Source: Chitinophaga sp. 180180018-3 (GTDB lineage: Bacteria > Bacteroidota > Bacteroidia > Chitinophagales > Chitinophagaceae). Taken from it: DNA of 64,000 nucleotides. The stretch lies in assembly GCF_037893185.1 (NCBI RefSeq), contig NZ_CP140772.1:930001-994000 (forward strand), read 5' to 3'. How positions within the stretch are numbered: position 1 is the stretch's first letter; each line of letters starts with the position of its first letter. Positions 53,458 through 62,149 of this stretch are shown piece after piece. The translations under genes were made by a program, and so were the position numbers. The notes beneath the pieces are model-generated. The model worked only from the letters and a program-made list of their open reading frames with translations, did no database searches and was not told the origin of the DNA.

Positions 53458-53484
53458 GAGCCGAATACTTTATTTATTCGGCTC
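53458..53484. promoter_or_regulatory. Operator 2 of the Fic gene
   Basis: Second copy of the same 27-nt palindrome (arms GAGCCGAATA and TATTCGGCTC, spacer inverted relative to operator 1). It covers the -33 region of the Fic promoter. Confidence 0.7.
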
Positions 53485-53488
53485 ACAC

Positions 53489-53605
53489 AGAATTAAGAAT
53501 TAGGGATAAAGAATTAAGAAATAGAGCGAAGACCTTAGCGATTTATCAACACTCGCTAAGGTCTTCGCTCTATTTCTTAATTCTTTATCCCTAATTCTTA
53601 ATTCT
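53489..53605. terminator. Long hairpin H4 after pyk
   Basis: Perfect inverted repeat of 53-bp arms (53489-53541 and 53553-53605) with an 11-nt loop, 3 nt beyond the pyk stop. It contains GAATTAAGAA and GCGAAGACCTTAGCGAT, the same 17 nt as in H1 51 kb away. The longest hairpin in the window. Confidence 0.8.
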
Positions 53606-53608
53606 TCC

Positions 53609-55096
53609 TTAATCTACTTTCGTAATCTTCAGCATATTCGTTGGCAGATGCTGTTTAACAGGCGTACTTCCTGTATTTACAACTACATCGCCGCTCTTGA
53701 TGAAACCTCTTTCTTTCAGGATATTGATCTGATCGAAAACGATATCATCGAGGCTTTCTTCTTCTTCGTAGAAGAAGGCACGAACACCCCAGCTGAGGCT
53801 CAGCTGATTCACCAGGGTCTTTTCTTTTGTGAAGATATAAAGCGGGCTGCGTGGGCGGTAGCTGCTGAGCATAAAGCCGGTGTAGCCGCTTTGAGTCATA
53901 CCAATGAGGGCATCTGCATCCAGGTCTTCCGCAATTTTACAGGCATTGTAGCAGAGTGCATCGCTGAGGAAGGTTGGAGAGTGGCGGTGAGGGATCAGGT
54001 TACGGTTGTAGATGATCGCTTCTTTTTCCACTTCCTGGATGATTTTGTTCATGGTCTGGATTACCAGTTCAGGGAACATACCGGTAGCTGTTTCACCGGA
54101 GAGCATCACAGCGTCGGCGCCTTCCAGTACGGCGTTGGCCACGTCAGTGATTTCACTACGGTTCGGGCGGGTACGGTCCATCATGCTTTCCATCATCTGT
54201 GTAGCCACGATAACGGGCTTAGCACGGTGGATACATTTACGGATAATATCTTTCTGGATCATCGGGATCTGCTCTACAGGCAGCTCAACACCGAGGTCGC
54301 CACGGGCAATCATTACGCCGTCGCTTTCCCAGATGATCTCTTTCAGGTTCTGTATTGCTTCAGGTTTCTCGATTTTAGAGATCACCTTCATCTTGGAATT
54401 ACGTGCTTCCAGACGTTTACGCAGGTCTGCAAGGTCTTTCACACTTCTCACAAATGAGAGGGCTACCCAGTCACATTCGTGATCGATGATGAACTCGAGG
54501 TCGACAATATCTTTTTCAGTCAGTGCAGGGAGGGAAATCTTGGTATCAGGAAGATTGAAACCTTTTTTGGAGGAAAGCACACCAGGCAGGGTTACTTCTG
54601 CTTTGATTTCACCGTTAGCAGTGAGCTCTCTTACCTGAGTTTCAATTTTACCGTCGTCCAGCAGAATTTTCTGGCCTGGTTTGAGATCTTTATACAGGTC
54701 GGGATAGGAAACGTAGATTTTTTCCATATTGCCTACCACTTTCTCGTTTACGAAGGTGAGGATATCACCTTTTTTCAGTGGCAGTGCGTTGTTCTCGATT
54801 TCACCCACGCGCAGTTTCGGGCCTTGCAGATCAGCCAGGATGGCTACGGTATAAGGTTCTGTTTTGTTGATCTGACGGATGTATCCGATGATCCTCAGTT
54901 TGTCTTCATGCGAGCCATGTGAAAAGTTCAGGCGGAAAACGTTCACGCCGGCTTTTACAAGGGAAAGCAGTCCTTCATAGGTATCGCATGCCGGGCCTAC
55001 TGTGGCCACGATCTTAGTTTTATGTGATGAATGCTCCCTACCAGCAGCGTTATCCATCTGCTTGTGATAGTATTTCGAAAGATCCTTTGTACTCAT
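53609..55096 (-). CDS. pyk: Pyruvate kinase
   Basis: Last step of glycolysis, phosphoenolpyruvate to pyruvate with ATP formation. The 495 residues include KTKIVATVGPACDTYEGLLS, NVFRLNFSHGSHEDKLRII, ILADLQGPKLRVG, the active-site Lys in VISKIEKPEAIQN, GVMIARGDLGVELPVEQIPM, the MMESMMDRTRPNRSEITDVA motif and the effector-binding C-terminal domain. Gene order is pfkA then pyk with 14 nt between, so the two irreversible glycolytic steps are co-transcribed. Confidence 0.96.
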   Translation of the reverse strand: MSTKDLSKYYHKQMDNAAGREHSSHKTKIVATVGPACDTYEGLLSLVKAGVNVFRLNFSHGSHEDKLRIIGYIRQINKTEPYTVAILADLQGPKLRVGEIENNALPLKKGDILTFVNEKVVGNMEKIYVSYPDLYKDLKPGQKILLDDGKIETQVRELTANGEIKAEVTLPGVLSSKKGFNLPDTKISLPALTEKDIVDLEFIIDHECDWVALSFVRSVKDLADLRKRLEARNSKMKVISKIEKPEAIQNLKEIIWESDGVMIARGDLGVELPVEQIPMIQKDIIRKCIHRAKPVIVATQMMESMMDRTRPNRSEITDVANAVLEGADAVMLSGETATGMFPELVIQTMNKIIQEVEKEAIIYNRNLIPHRHSPTFLSDALCYNACKIAEDLDADALIGMTQSGYTGFMLSSYRPRSPLYIFTKEKTLVNQLSLSWGVRAFFYEEEESLDDIVFDQINILKERGFIKSGDVVVNTGSTPVKQHLPTNMLKITKVD

Positions 55097-55110
55097 AAGT
55101 CTGATTTTTT

Positions 55111-56091
55111 TTAACTCGCAAGAATTTTAACAATCTTAAACCATTCGGGGTCAATTTCCTGTTTAGCTTTTACAGCTTTATCAAGAGGAGTGTAATGGAT
55201 CCTGTCATTAACAACGCCGATCATTACGTTGTGAATGCCTTCAAGCAGGGCATCTACAGCGGCATAACCCAGGCGGCTCGCCAGAATGCGATCTGTGCAG
55301 GTAGGAGCTCCGCCACGTTGAATGTGCCCCAGGATACTTACGCGGGTATCCAGTTGCGGACATCTTTCTTTAATAATGCGTCCAACTTCCTGCGCGCCTC
55401 CGGTTTCATCTCCTTCAGCTACCACTATCAGGTTAACCAGTTTTCTGCGGCGCTCATTTGCCTGCAGTTCTTCAATAATGTCTTCTACTTCAGTTTTGCG
55501 TTCAGGCAACAATATGTGCTCGGCGCCTGTGGAGATACCACTGTGTAAAGCAATATATCCGGCATCCCGGCCCATTACTTCTATCACAAATAAACGATCG
55601 TGCGCATCTGCAGTATCCCTGATCTTATCTATGGCTTCCACGGCGGTATTTACTGCTGTATCAAATCCAATGGTATAATCAGTTCCCGCAATGTCCTTGT
55701 CAATAGTACCAGGCAAGCCTATACACGGAATATCAAATTCCTGGCTGAACTTTTGCGCCCCATTGAACGATCCGTCTCCTCCAATCACTACCAGCCCGTC
55801 AATGTTGTGTTTTTTCAGATTCTCATAAGCCATTTTTCGCCCTTCATATTCATAGAACTCTCTGCACCGGGCGGTCTTCAATATAGTGCCGCCGCGCTGG
55901 ATGATATTGGCGACCGACTTGGACTCCATCGGGAAAATCTCGTTTTTCAACATTCCCCTATAGCCGTACATAATGCCATACACATTCAGCTGATGATAAA
56001 TGCCCGTTCTTACAACGGCACGAACTGCGGCGTTCATGCCTGGAGCATCTCCCCCCGACGTAAGGACTGCAATGTTGTTGAGTTTTTTCAT
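55111..56091 (-). CDS. pfkA: ATP-dependent 6-phosphofructokinase
   Basis: Phosphorylates fructose 6-phosphate. The 326 residues have the GGDAPGMNAAVRAVVR start, VIGGDGSFNGAQKFSQEFDI with the Gly typical of ATP-using (not PPi-using) enzymes, the catalytic Asp in PGTIDKDIAGTDYTIG, and RDAGYIALHSGISTGAEHIL, GHIQRGGAPTCTDRILASRL. A promoter box is upstream. First gene of the pfkA-pyk operon. Confidence 0.96.
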   Translation of the reverse strand: MKKLNNIAVLTSGGDAPGMNAAVRAVVRTGIYHQLNVYGIMYGYRGMLKNEIFPMESKSVANIIQRGGTILKTARCREFYEYEGRKMAYENLKKHNIDGLVVIGGDGSFNGAQKFSQEFDIPCIGLPGTIDKDIAGTDYTIGFDTAVNTAVEAIDKIRDTADAHDRLFVIEVMGRDAGYIALHSGISTGAEHILLPERKTEVEDIIEELQANERRRKLVNLIVVAEGDETGGAQEVGRIIKERCPQLDTRVSILGHIQRGGAPTCTDRILASRLGYAAVDALLEGIHNVMIGVVNDRIHYTPLDKAVKAKQEIDPEWFKIVKILAS

Positions 56092-56123
56092 ATAAATTGC
56101 TAAAAAAATATCTTAAAGGCGCA

Positions 56124-56131
56124 CAAAAATA
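56124..56131 (-). promoter_or_regulatory. Bacteroidota -7 element for pfkA-pyk
   Basis: Minus strand reads TATTTTTG, an exact TAnnTTTG match, 32 nt before the pfkA ATG. Confidence 0.5.
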
Positions 56132-56229
56132 ACATTTTGCAATTGTTTTCTAACTGTTATCTGATGAAATAACCTAAATTTTTAATTTCCATCAAACAAA
56201 GTAGAGAAATTTTTCAAAAAATATTACGC

Positions 56230-58353
56230 ATGTATAAAAAAAGCAATAGGAGGTGGATCTTTATGAGTGCGAGTTTATTAGCCGGACAAGCGATAGCACA
56301 ACAACCTGCTATCCGTTATCCGGAAACGAAAAAAGTGGGTACGGTAGATAACTATCATGGAACCAGTATTTCAGACCCTTATCGCTGGCTGGAAGATGAT
56401 CATAGCGATGCAACCAGGGCATGGGTTACTGAACAGAATAAAATAACTGACGATTATCTCGCTAAAATCCCATTCCGTAACGATATCCGCAAACGCCTGG
56501 AAGAATTATGGAATTACCCAAAAACAAGTGCCCCCGTGAAACACGGTAATTACTATTACTTCTATAAAAACGATGGCTTGCAGAACCAGGCAGTACTATA
56601 TCGTAGTGCAACCCCGGATGGTACCCCGGAGGTATTCCTTGATCCGAATAAATTATCGGCAAATGGTACCACCGCGCTGGGTACTATTTCTTTCTCCAAA
56701 GATGGTAAATACGCTGCTTATATGCTGGCGAAGGCGGGTTCCGACTGGCAGGAAGGCTTCATTATGGATGTGGCTACCAAACAGCTGCTGTCCGATAAAC
56801 TGGAATGGGTGAAATTTAGTGGCCTGTCGTGGAGAGGTAATGGCCTTTACTATAGCCGTTACGATAAACCCGATGAGAAAAGCCGCCTGTCGGGCAAGAA
56901 CGAGTTTCATAAAGTATACTATCACCGCCTGGGAGACCCGCAGGAAAAAGATGAACTGATATATAAAGATGACGAACATCCTTTACGGAATGCCGGTGTT
57001 GAAGTAACGGAAGACGAACGCTTTCTCATTCTCCATACTTCGGAAGGCACTTCCGGCAGGGAAGTATGGTTCCGTGATATGCATAATCCGGCGCAACAGG
57101 GCTTTTCCCTGCTGATCAGGGGATTTGCGTACGAACCAGATGTGATAGATAATGATGGGGATAAATTGCTGGTACGCACGAATCATGGTGCGCCCAATTA
57201 TAAAATTGTATTGATTGATCCCGCTAATCCCGCAGAAGCTAACTGGAAAGTAATAGTGCCGGAGCAAAAGGAAGCGCTGATGAGTGTGGGCACCGGAGGC
57301 GGAAAACTGTTTCTGTCGTACCTGAAAGATGCTGCTACCCGTGTTATGCAGTACGACTATAAAGGAAAACCGGAGCATGAAATAACACTCCCTGGCATTG
57401 GCACCGCCAGCGGCTTCGGATCAAAACGGGAAAACAAAGAGTTTTTCTATACTTATACATCCTTTGTTGTACCGTCGTCTATATACAAATATGATATCAG
57501 CACCGGAAAATCCACCTTATATAATAAGGCGGAAGCAAAATTTGATCCCACCGCTTACGAAACCAAACAGGTTTTCTTTGAAAGTAAAGATGGTACCAAA
57601 GTACCTGTATTCCTGTCATATAAGAAAGGGATCAAACAGGATGGCAACAATCCGGTATTGTTATACGGCTATGGTGGATTCAATATTCCGGTAACTCCTG
57701 GTTTTGCGGTATCGAACCTGTATTTTATGGAGCAGGGCGGTATATACGCTGTTGTATCACTTCGTGGCGGCAGTGAATATGGTGAAGCCTGGCATAAAGC
57801 GGGGATGCTCGACAAGAAGCAGAACGTGTTCGATGATTTTATCGGGGCAGCAGAGTTTCTGATAAAATCTAAATACACCAATCCTGGTAAAGTAGCGATC
57901 CGTGGCGGTTCCAACGGTGGGCTGCTGGTAGGAGCCTGTATGACCCAGCGGCCGGATCTTTTTAAGGTAGCGTTGCCTGCGGTAGGTGTGATGGATATGC
58001 TTCGCTTCCAGAAATTTACCATTGGCTGGGCCTGGGCGGTGGAATATGGCAGCAGCGACAATGAACAGCAATTCAAATACCTGTTAAAGTATTCGCCATT
58101 GCATAATCTGAAGCCAGGCACATCGTATCCGGCTACCCTGATCACCACCGCCGATCACGACGATCGCGTGGTGCCGGCACACTCGTTTAAGTTTGCCGCT
58201 ACTCTGCAGGCCGATAATGCGGGGCCGAACCCGGCACTGATCCGTATTGAAACCCAGGCCGGGCATGGGGCAGGTAAACCTACCTCCAAACAGATCGATG
58301 AAGCTACTGATATATGGGCGTTTACCATGTATAATCTTGGTATGCGCAAATAA
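56230..58353 (+). CDS. Prolyl oligopeptidase, S9A family, exported
   Basis: Serine peptidase cutting after proline in short peptides. The 707 residues begin with a signal peptide (RRWIFMSASLLAGQAIAQ), then the beta-propeller gate (from about 85 to 430) and the alpha/beta-hydrolase catalytic domain. Catalytic Ser561 is in IRGGSNGGLLVG, Asp in ITTADHDDRVVPAHS, His in QAGHGAGKPT. YGEAWHKAGMLDKKQN and GGSEYGEAWH are further family blocks. Probably periplasmic and nutritional. Monocistronic with a terminator downstream. Confidence 0.93.
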   Translation: MYKKSNRRWIFMSASLLAGQAIAQQPAIRYPETKKVGTVDNYHGTSISDPYRWLEDDHSDATRAWVTEQNKITDDYLAKIPFRNDIRKRLEELWNYPKTSAPVKHGNYYYFYKNDGLQNQAVLYRSATPDGTPEVFLDPNKLSANGTTALGTISFSKDGKYAAYMLAKAGSDWQEGFIMDVATKQLLSDKLEWVKFSGLSWRGNGLYYSRYDKPDEKSRLSGKNEFHKVYYHRLGDPQEKDELIYKDDEHPLRNAGVEVTEDERFLILHTSEGTSGREVWFRDMHNPAQQGFSLLIRGFAYEPDVIDNDGDKLLVRTNHGAPNYKIVLIDPANPAEANWKVIVPEQKEALMSVGTGGGKLFLSYLKDAATRVMQYDYKGKPEHEITLPGIGTASGFGSKRENKEFFYTYTSFVVPSSIYKYDISTGKSTLYNKAEAKFDPTAYETKQVFFESKDGTKVPVFLSYKKGIKQDGNNPVLLYGYGGFNIPVTPGFAVSNLYFMEQGGIYAVVSLRGGSEYGEAWHKAGMLDKKQNVFDDFIGAAEFLIKSKYTNPGKVAIRGGSNGGLLVGACMTQRPDLFKVALPAVGVMDMLRFQKFTIGWAWAVEYGSSDNEQQFKYLLKYSPLHNLKPGTSYPATLITTADHDDRVVPAHSFKFAATLQADNAGPNPALIRIETQAGHGAGKPTSKQIDEATDIWAFTMYNLGMRK

Positions 58354-58368
58354 TGCAAACCGGTAACG

Positions 58369-58447
58369 GAAGGCAAAAAGGTATGCCTGGAACAATACAT
58401 TCATCCGCATCTATGTTCCGTCGCTTTTTTGCCTTCTGCTTTTTTTC
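58369..58447 (+). terminator. Terminator-like stem-loop after the peptidase gene
   Basis: GAAGGCAAAAAG (58369-58380) pairs with CTTTTTTGCCTTC (58424-58436), with a nested GGAACA/TGTTCC stem inside, followed by a T-run. Confidence 0.6.
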
Positions 58448-58456
58448 TTATCTTTA
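58428..58456 (+). promoter_or_regulatory. Possible promoter of the RmlD-like gene
   Basis: TTTG at 58428-58431, 17 nt, then TATCTTTA at 58449-58456 (seven of eight to TAnnTTTG). It overlaps the preceding terminator and lies 19 nt before the ATG. Confidence 0.35.
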
Positions 58457-58475
58457 GAGATAGCGTAATTAAAAA

Positions 58476-59375
58476 ATGAAGGTACTTATAACTGGAAGTA
58501 ACGGATTATTGGGACAGCATCTGATCCCGCTTTTTCTGCAAGATGGAAAATATGAAGTGATCGCTACAGGCCGAGGTCCGAATCGTTTCCCGCAACGGGA
58601 TAATTACACCTATGAGGCCGTGAACCTCCGGGATGCAGCCAGTGTAAAGCAACTGGTCGACAAGCATCAGCCGGATATCATCATTCATGGCGGCGCTATG
58701 TCGCAGGTGGATGATTGTGAGAAAAACAAAGATGCCTGCTGGGACACTAACGTGGGTGCCACCCGTTATCTCGTTCATGCTGCTGAAAGCTGCAATGCTT
58801 TCTTTATTTTCCTCTCCACAGATTTCGTTTTTGATGGCTTACAGGGGCCTTATAGCGAAGATGCCGTTGTAAATCCCATCAATTATTATGGCACCAGCAA
58901 AGTAGCTGCGGAGCGGCTGGTGCATAACAGCAAATTGCAGTGGGCGATTGTTCGTACGGTATTGGTATATGGCGTAGTGGCCGATCCACACCGGAATAAC
59001 ATGATCACCTGGGTGAAAAACAACCTGCAACAGGGGAAGAAGGTGAAAGTGGTGGATGACCAATGGCGCACGCCTACCTTGTGTCATGACCTGGCGCTGG
59101 GCTGTTTGCTCATTGCCAATAAGAAAGCTTCGGGGTACTTTAATATCTCCGGCAGTGAAGTGCTCACTCCTTATGATATGGCCATAAAAACAGCTGAATT
59201 CTTTAAACTGGATACCTCACTGGTGGAAAAGATCAGCTCCAAAACCCTTGCTCAACCGGCTGCCAGGCCGGCAAAAACCGGATTGATAATCGACAAAGCC
59301 GCCCGGGAATTGGGCTACAGGCCCCGTACTTTTGCAGAAGGGCTGGAAATTGTGGCTGCTGAGATTAAAATCTGA
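58476..59375 (+). CDS. dTDP-4-dehydrorhamnose reductase-like NAD(P)-dependent SDR
   Basis: A 299-residue extended short-chain dehydrogenase of the RmlD subgroup. Cofactor motif ITGSNGLLGQHLIP, HGGAMSQVDDCEKNKDACWD, active-site Thr-Tyr-Lys in FLSTDFVFDGLQGPYSEDAV and INYYGTSKVAAERLV, and RTVLVYGVV. In the family it acts on nucleotide sugars, but no other rhamnose-pathway gene is adjacent, so the substrate is open. Convergent with the HU-like gene with only 3 nt between the stops. Confidence 0.85.
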   Translation: MKVLITGSNGLLGQHLIPLFLQDGKYEVIATGRGPNRFPQRDNYTYEAVNLRDAASVKQLVDKHQPDIIIHGGAMSQVDDCEKNKDACWDTNVGATRYLVHAAESCNAFFIFLSTDFVFDGLQGPYSEDAVVNPINYYGTSKVAAERLVHNSKLQWAIVRTVLVYGVVADPHRNNMITWVKNNLQQGKKVKVVDDQWRTPTLCHDLALGCLLIANKKASGYFNISGSEVLTPYDMAIKTAEFFKLDTSLVEKISSKTLAQPAARPAKTGLIIDKAARELGYRPRTFAEGLEIVAAEIKI

Positions 59376-59378
59376 TGA

Positions 59379-60353
59379 TTATTTAAATTCCAGAAATACC
59401 TTGTTACCGTATATATTCCGGATACTGTCCAGCTGACGGGTAGTATCTGCCGGAAGGGAATGCAGTTCCAGTGCAATCCTGTATATCTGGTCTCTTTTAT
59501 AAACAACGAGGGAACGGCCCCACGCGGCCTGTTGTTTTTGTTTTTTAGCCGCTCTGGTGCTATCAGTATAAGACTCGATCACCGCAAAATAGCTTAGCTC
59601 AGTAACCGCTGCTTTTGCAGCAGAATCGGCCATTACTTTTTTCAGTGAATCGGCCGCCGCAGCCATTTGCCGGGCAGTAGCAGTATCGGATCCAAGAGAA
59701 TTGGCGGCAGTTACTGCAGCGGGTACGCTGGAAATATACCACCAGGCAGCAAGCCCTATAACGATCATGGCTATAGGAATAGCCGCCCACCACCATTTGA
59801 ACCCACTTTCTGTTGTTACGGCATCGAGTGTTTCTTCCATTTCTTCCGTCATCATCGGCTCCAGCGAAGTTGCCGGCAGCGGAGGTTCCGGTGTTGCTGC
59901 AACAGACGCTGTTGCTACAGTTGGGGTGGGGGGTACAACATTGTTGTTGTCTGGCCGGCGGGCCGGGGTAATATGGATAGCTGTTTTTTCAGTGGGCAGT
60001 TGTTCAGGATGGAAATGAAGGTTGCCGGCAGCATCGCTCTCAAGTTGCCCTATTCCGGGAATGTTCAGCGGTGTACCAGATTGCAGGCTGGTTTTCAGTT
60101 CTGCCAGGTATTTTTCCAGTTTGCGCTGGGCAATAGCGGGTACCAGGTTTTCTTTCAGCGCAATCCATTCCACACAGGAACCATCGTCGTCCCAGCTCGG
60201 GGAAAACAACGCCTCCTCGTAGGGGGCGGTCAGCGAATTTGCGCCAGCATCGAACCTCGACGGGAAATGCTGCATGGTAAATGTACCCAGCCCGGGCACC
60301 ACACAAATATGCTGTTTGAATAATACCTCCTGGATATACTGCGAAAGGAACAT
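59379..60353 (-). CDS. HU-CCDC81-like protein with transmembrane helix
   Basis: A 324-residue protein. The N-terminal about 130 residues (SQYIQEVLFKQHICVVPGLG, TFTMQHFPSRFD, RKLEKYLAELKTSLQSGTPL, NIPGIGQLESDAAGNLHF) carry two HU/IHF-like motifs of the bacterial CCDC81 family. A low-complexity linker rich in Thr, Val and Pro follows, then one transmembrane helix (WWWAAIPIAMIVIGLAAWWY) and a C-terminal domain (ELSYFAVIESYTDST, AWGRSLVVYKRDQIYRIALE) that may be SPOR-like. The start is ATG 60353 rather than GTG 60362. Such proteins could link chromosome and cell envelope. That is an inference. Confidence 0.75.
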   Translation of the reverse strand: MFLSQYIQEVLFKQHICVVPGLGTFTMQHFPSRFDAGANSLTAPYEEALFSPSWDDDGSCVEWIALKENLVPAIAQRKLEKYLAELKTSLQSGTPLNIPGIGQLESDAAGNLHFHPEQLPTEKTAIHITPARRPDNNNVVPPTPTVATASVAATPEPPLPATSLEPMMTEEMEETLDAVTTESGFKWWWAAIPIAMIVIGLAAWWYISSVPAAVTAANSLGSDTATARQMAAAADSLKKVMADSAAKAAVTELSYFAVIESYTDSTRAAKKQKQQAAWGRSLVVYKRDQIYRIALELHSLPADTTRQLDSIRNIYGNKVFLEFK

Positions 60354-60452
60354 AGATATCACTTTTAAAAACAGCCGGCAGCTGTAAGCCGGCTACGGTT
60401 AAAGATACGCCGGAAACACCGGAGTAAGCTTAAAACGGTAGCCGGCTCAAAG

Positions 60453-62102
60453 TTAAAACTTAATCATTACTCCTCCCACAATATTGAATCCATAGGTAGG
60501 ATAGAGGTAATAGCGTTGATAATGACTATTGAAAATGTTATTGGCATTTACCCAGAGGCCGAAGTTTTTGCCAATATCATAGGATGCACCGGCATTCAGA
60601 TCCCAGGCGCCTTTGGTTTTACCAAAATCTTTGTTCGGAAGCAGGTAATAGCTGCCGCTCAGCGCAAACAGATCGGCATTAAGGTGCAACTTTTTCGCGA
60701 TGGTGGTCTGCATAAAGAGGTCGCCCTGAAACGCTGGCAGATGCCAGGGTTTCACCTCTGCTTCCTGCTTGTTATAGTTGTACCAGTCGAAACTCACCCT
60801 GGCCTGGAATAATTCTTCTTCAATATAGCCCACTTCCGCATGCAGCTGGAACGCGCGCAGCATCGTTTCATTACGCGTGGTGAATTTCTTGGTATCAGCG
60901 CTGTCGTTCACGAACAATGGCATATTGTACCAGGTTACAGAAGCAAATTTCGTGTTGTAGTTGAAATGGCTGCCCAGTGTACCTTTGATACCCGTGTATT
61001 TCTCTTCTACCCTTGTATTCAGCATTTCGCCGGGTAATCCGTTCAGGAAAGGATTTTTGTTAGCCAGGTTACGGTAGGAGTTCTTTTCAAAATAAGAAAT
61101 CCATCCGCTGCTCAGGATCAGTTTTTTCCTCACCAGGTGCGACTCGTTCACGATATCTGGCAGGAGATAGAACTTACTGTTGGTCCAGGTGGGATTCACA
61201 CCCGCATGCAGTACAAATCCGGGTTTAATGATATCCACAGCCGGGTGGATGGATACGATGTTATTGTTGATAGCGCGATTGCTGGCTTCTTTGTAGGTCG
61301 ACAGGTCAAACACTCCTTCTGCCTGTATGAAGATATCTTCAAATACCTGTTTGCGTATAGGCGCTTTCAGGAGGAACGTATTCTCTGTACGCTGGTAGGA
61401 ATCGCGGAAGAGAATGAATTTCACCTGCGGCTGGAACGTAAATGCCCAGTCGTTCTGCGGCCGGTTTTGCATGCTCACGCTGGCCGTCAGCTGATTGAAG
61501 GTTTGTTCGATATCCTTCTTCTTATAATTGGCGGTATCATGGCCATAGCCGTAGTAATGCACGGTATTACGGTCATATCCTACACTTCCGTCGAATTTGA
61601 GTTTCGGTAGCAGATAGGAGCCGGAAGCCAGTACATTCAGGTTGCTGTAATCCTGGTCAGGAATATCTTTTCCTTTTGAACCGGTGTAGTTCACGTACAG
61701 GCCATAGTTGTACATATTCTGTCTGCCACTGCCGAATCCGGCTTGTACATATGGCGTGTTGTAATTGCCATATCCCAGTTTTACGAAATTATTCTGGAGA
61801 TAGGAAAGCGAGTCTCTACCTAATGCCAGGGGCTTCAGGGGAGCTGCCTGGTACATGAAATTCAGGTTCAGGGCTGGTATTTCATATTTCAGTGAAGGGC
61901 GCGCGGTGTCGATTCCCGGTAGCGATGCTGTGAGATTCAGTTTGTACGCATCCCGCAGCTTGGGCTGGTTAGTGGAAATGATATCAATAGTTTCCTGTTT
62001 CAGCTGTTCCTGTGCAGCGGCGGTCTGCGAAATCATCAGTCCGGCCATGCCCAGTGCAGTAAAGAAGAAAGTTCGTTTGTTATATGCTGTTTGAATATTC
62101 AT
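60453..62102 (-). CDS. Outer-membrane beta-barrel protein, TonB-receptor-like
   Basis: A 549-residue exported barrel. Signal peptide (TFFFTALGMAGLMISQTAAA), no recognisable plug domain, then repeated amphipathic strands such as VKLGYGNYNTPYVQAGFGSG, YNYGLYVNYTGSKGKDIPDQ, QVKFILFRDSYQRTENTFLL and YDIGKNFGLWVNANNIFNSH, ending GFNIVGGVMIKF. It lies 48 nt after the TPR protein gene, so the two are probably an operon. The TonB box is not apparent. Function not assigned. Confidence 0.75.
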   Translation of the reverse strand: MNIQTAYNKRTFFFTALGMAGLMISQTAAAQEQLKQETIDIISTNQPKLRDAYKLNLTASLPGIDTARPSLKYEIPALNLNFMYQAAPLKPLALGRDSLSYLQNNFVKLGYGNYNTPYVQAGFGSGRQNMYNYGLYVNYTGSKGKDIPDQDYSNLNVLASGSYLLPKLKFDGSVGYDRNTVHYYGYGHDTANYKKKDIEQTFNQLTASVSMQNRPQNDWAFTFQPQVKFILFRDSYQRTENTFLLKAPIRKQVFEDIFIQAEGVFDLSTYKEASNRAINNNIVSIHPAVDIIKPGFVLHAGVNPTWTNSKFYLLPDIVNESHLVRKKLILSSGWISYFEKNSYRNLANKNPFLNGLPGEMLNTRVEEKYTGIKGTLGSHFNYNTKFASVTWYNMPLFVNDSADTKKFTTRNETMLRAFQLHAEVGYIEEELFQARVSFDWYNYNKQEAEVKPWHLPAFQGDLFMQTTIAKKLHLNADLFALSGSYYLLPNKDFGKTKGAWDLNAGASYDIGKNFGLWVNANNIFNSHYQRYYLYPTYGFNIVGGVMIKF

Positions 62103-62149
62103 GCTCTGTTGCGCTTAAAGATCAAAATTCCTGCGTCCTGAAATGACTG

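Noticed and set aside
53648..54457. Plus-strand open frame of 269 codons opposite pyk
   Set aside because: Antisense to an intact pyruvate kinase. No recognisable domain and no promoter.
59667..60323. Plus-strand open frame of 218 codons opposite the HU-like gene
   Set aside because: Cysteine- and arginine-rich shadow of the Thr/Val/Pro linker. No sign of coding.
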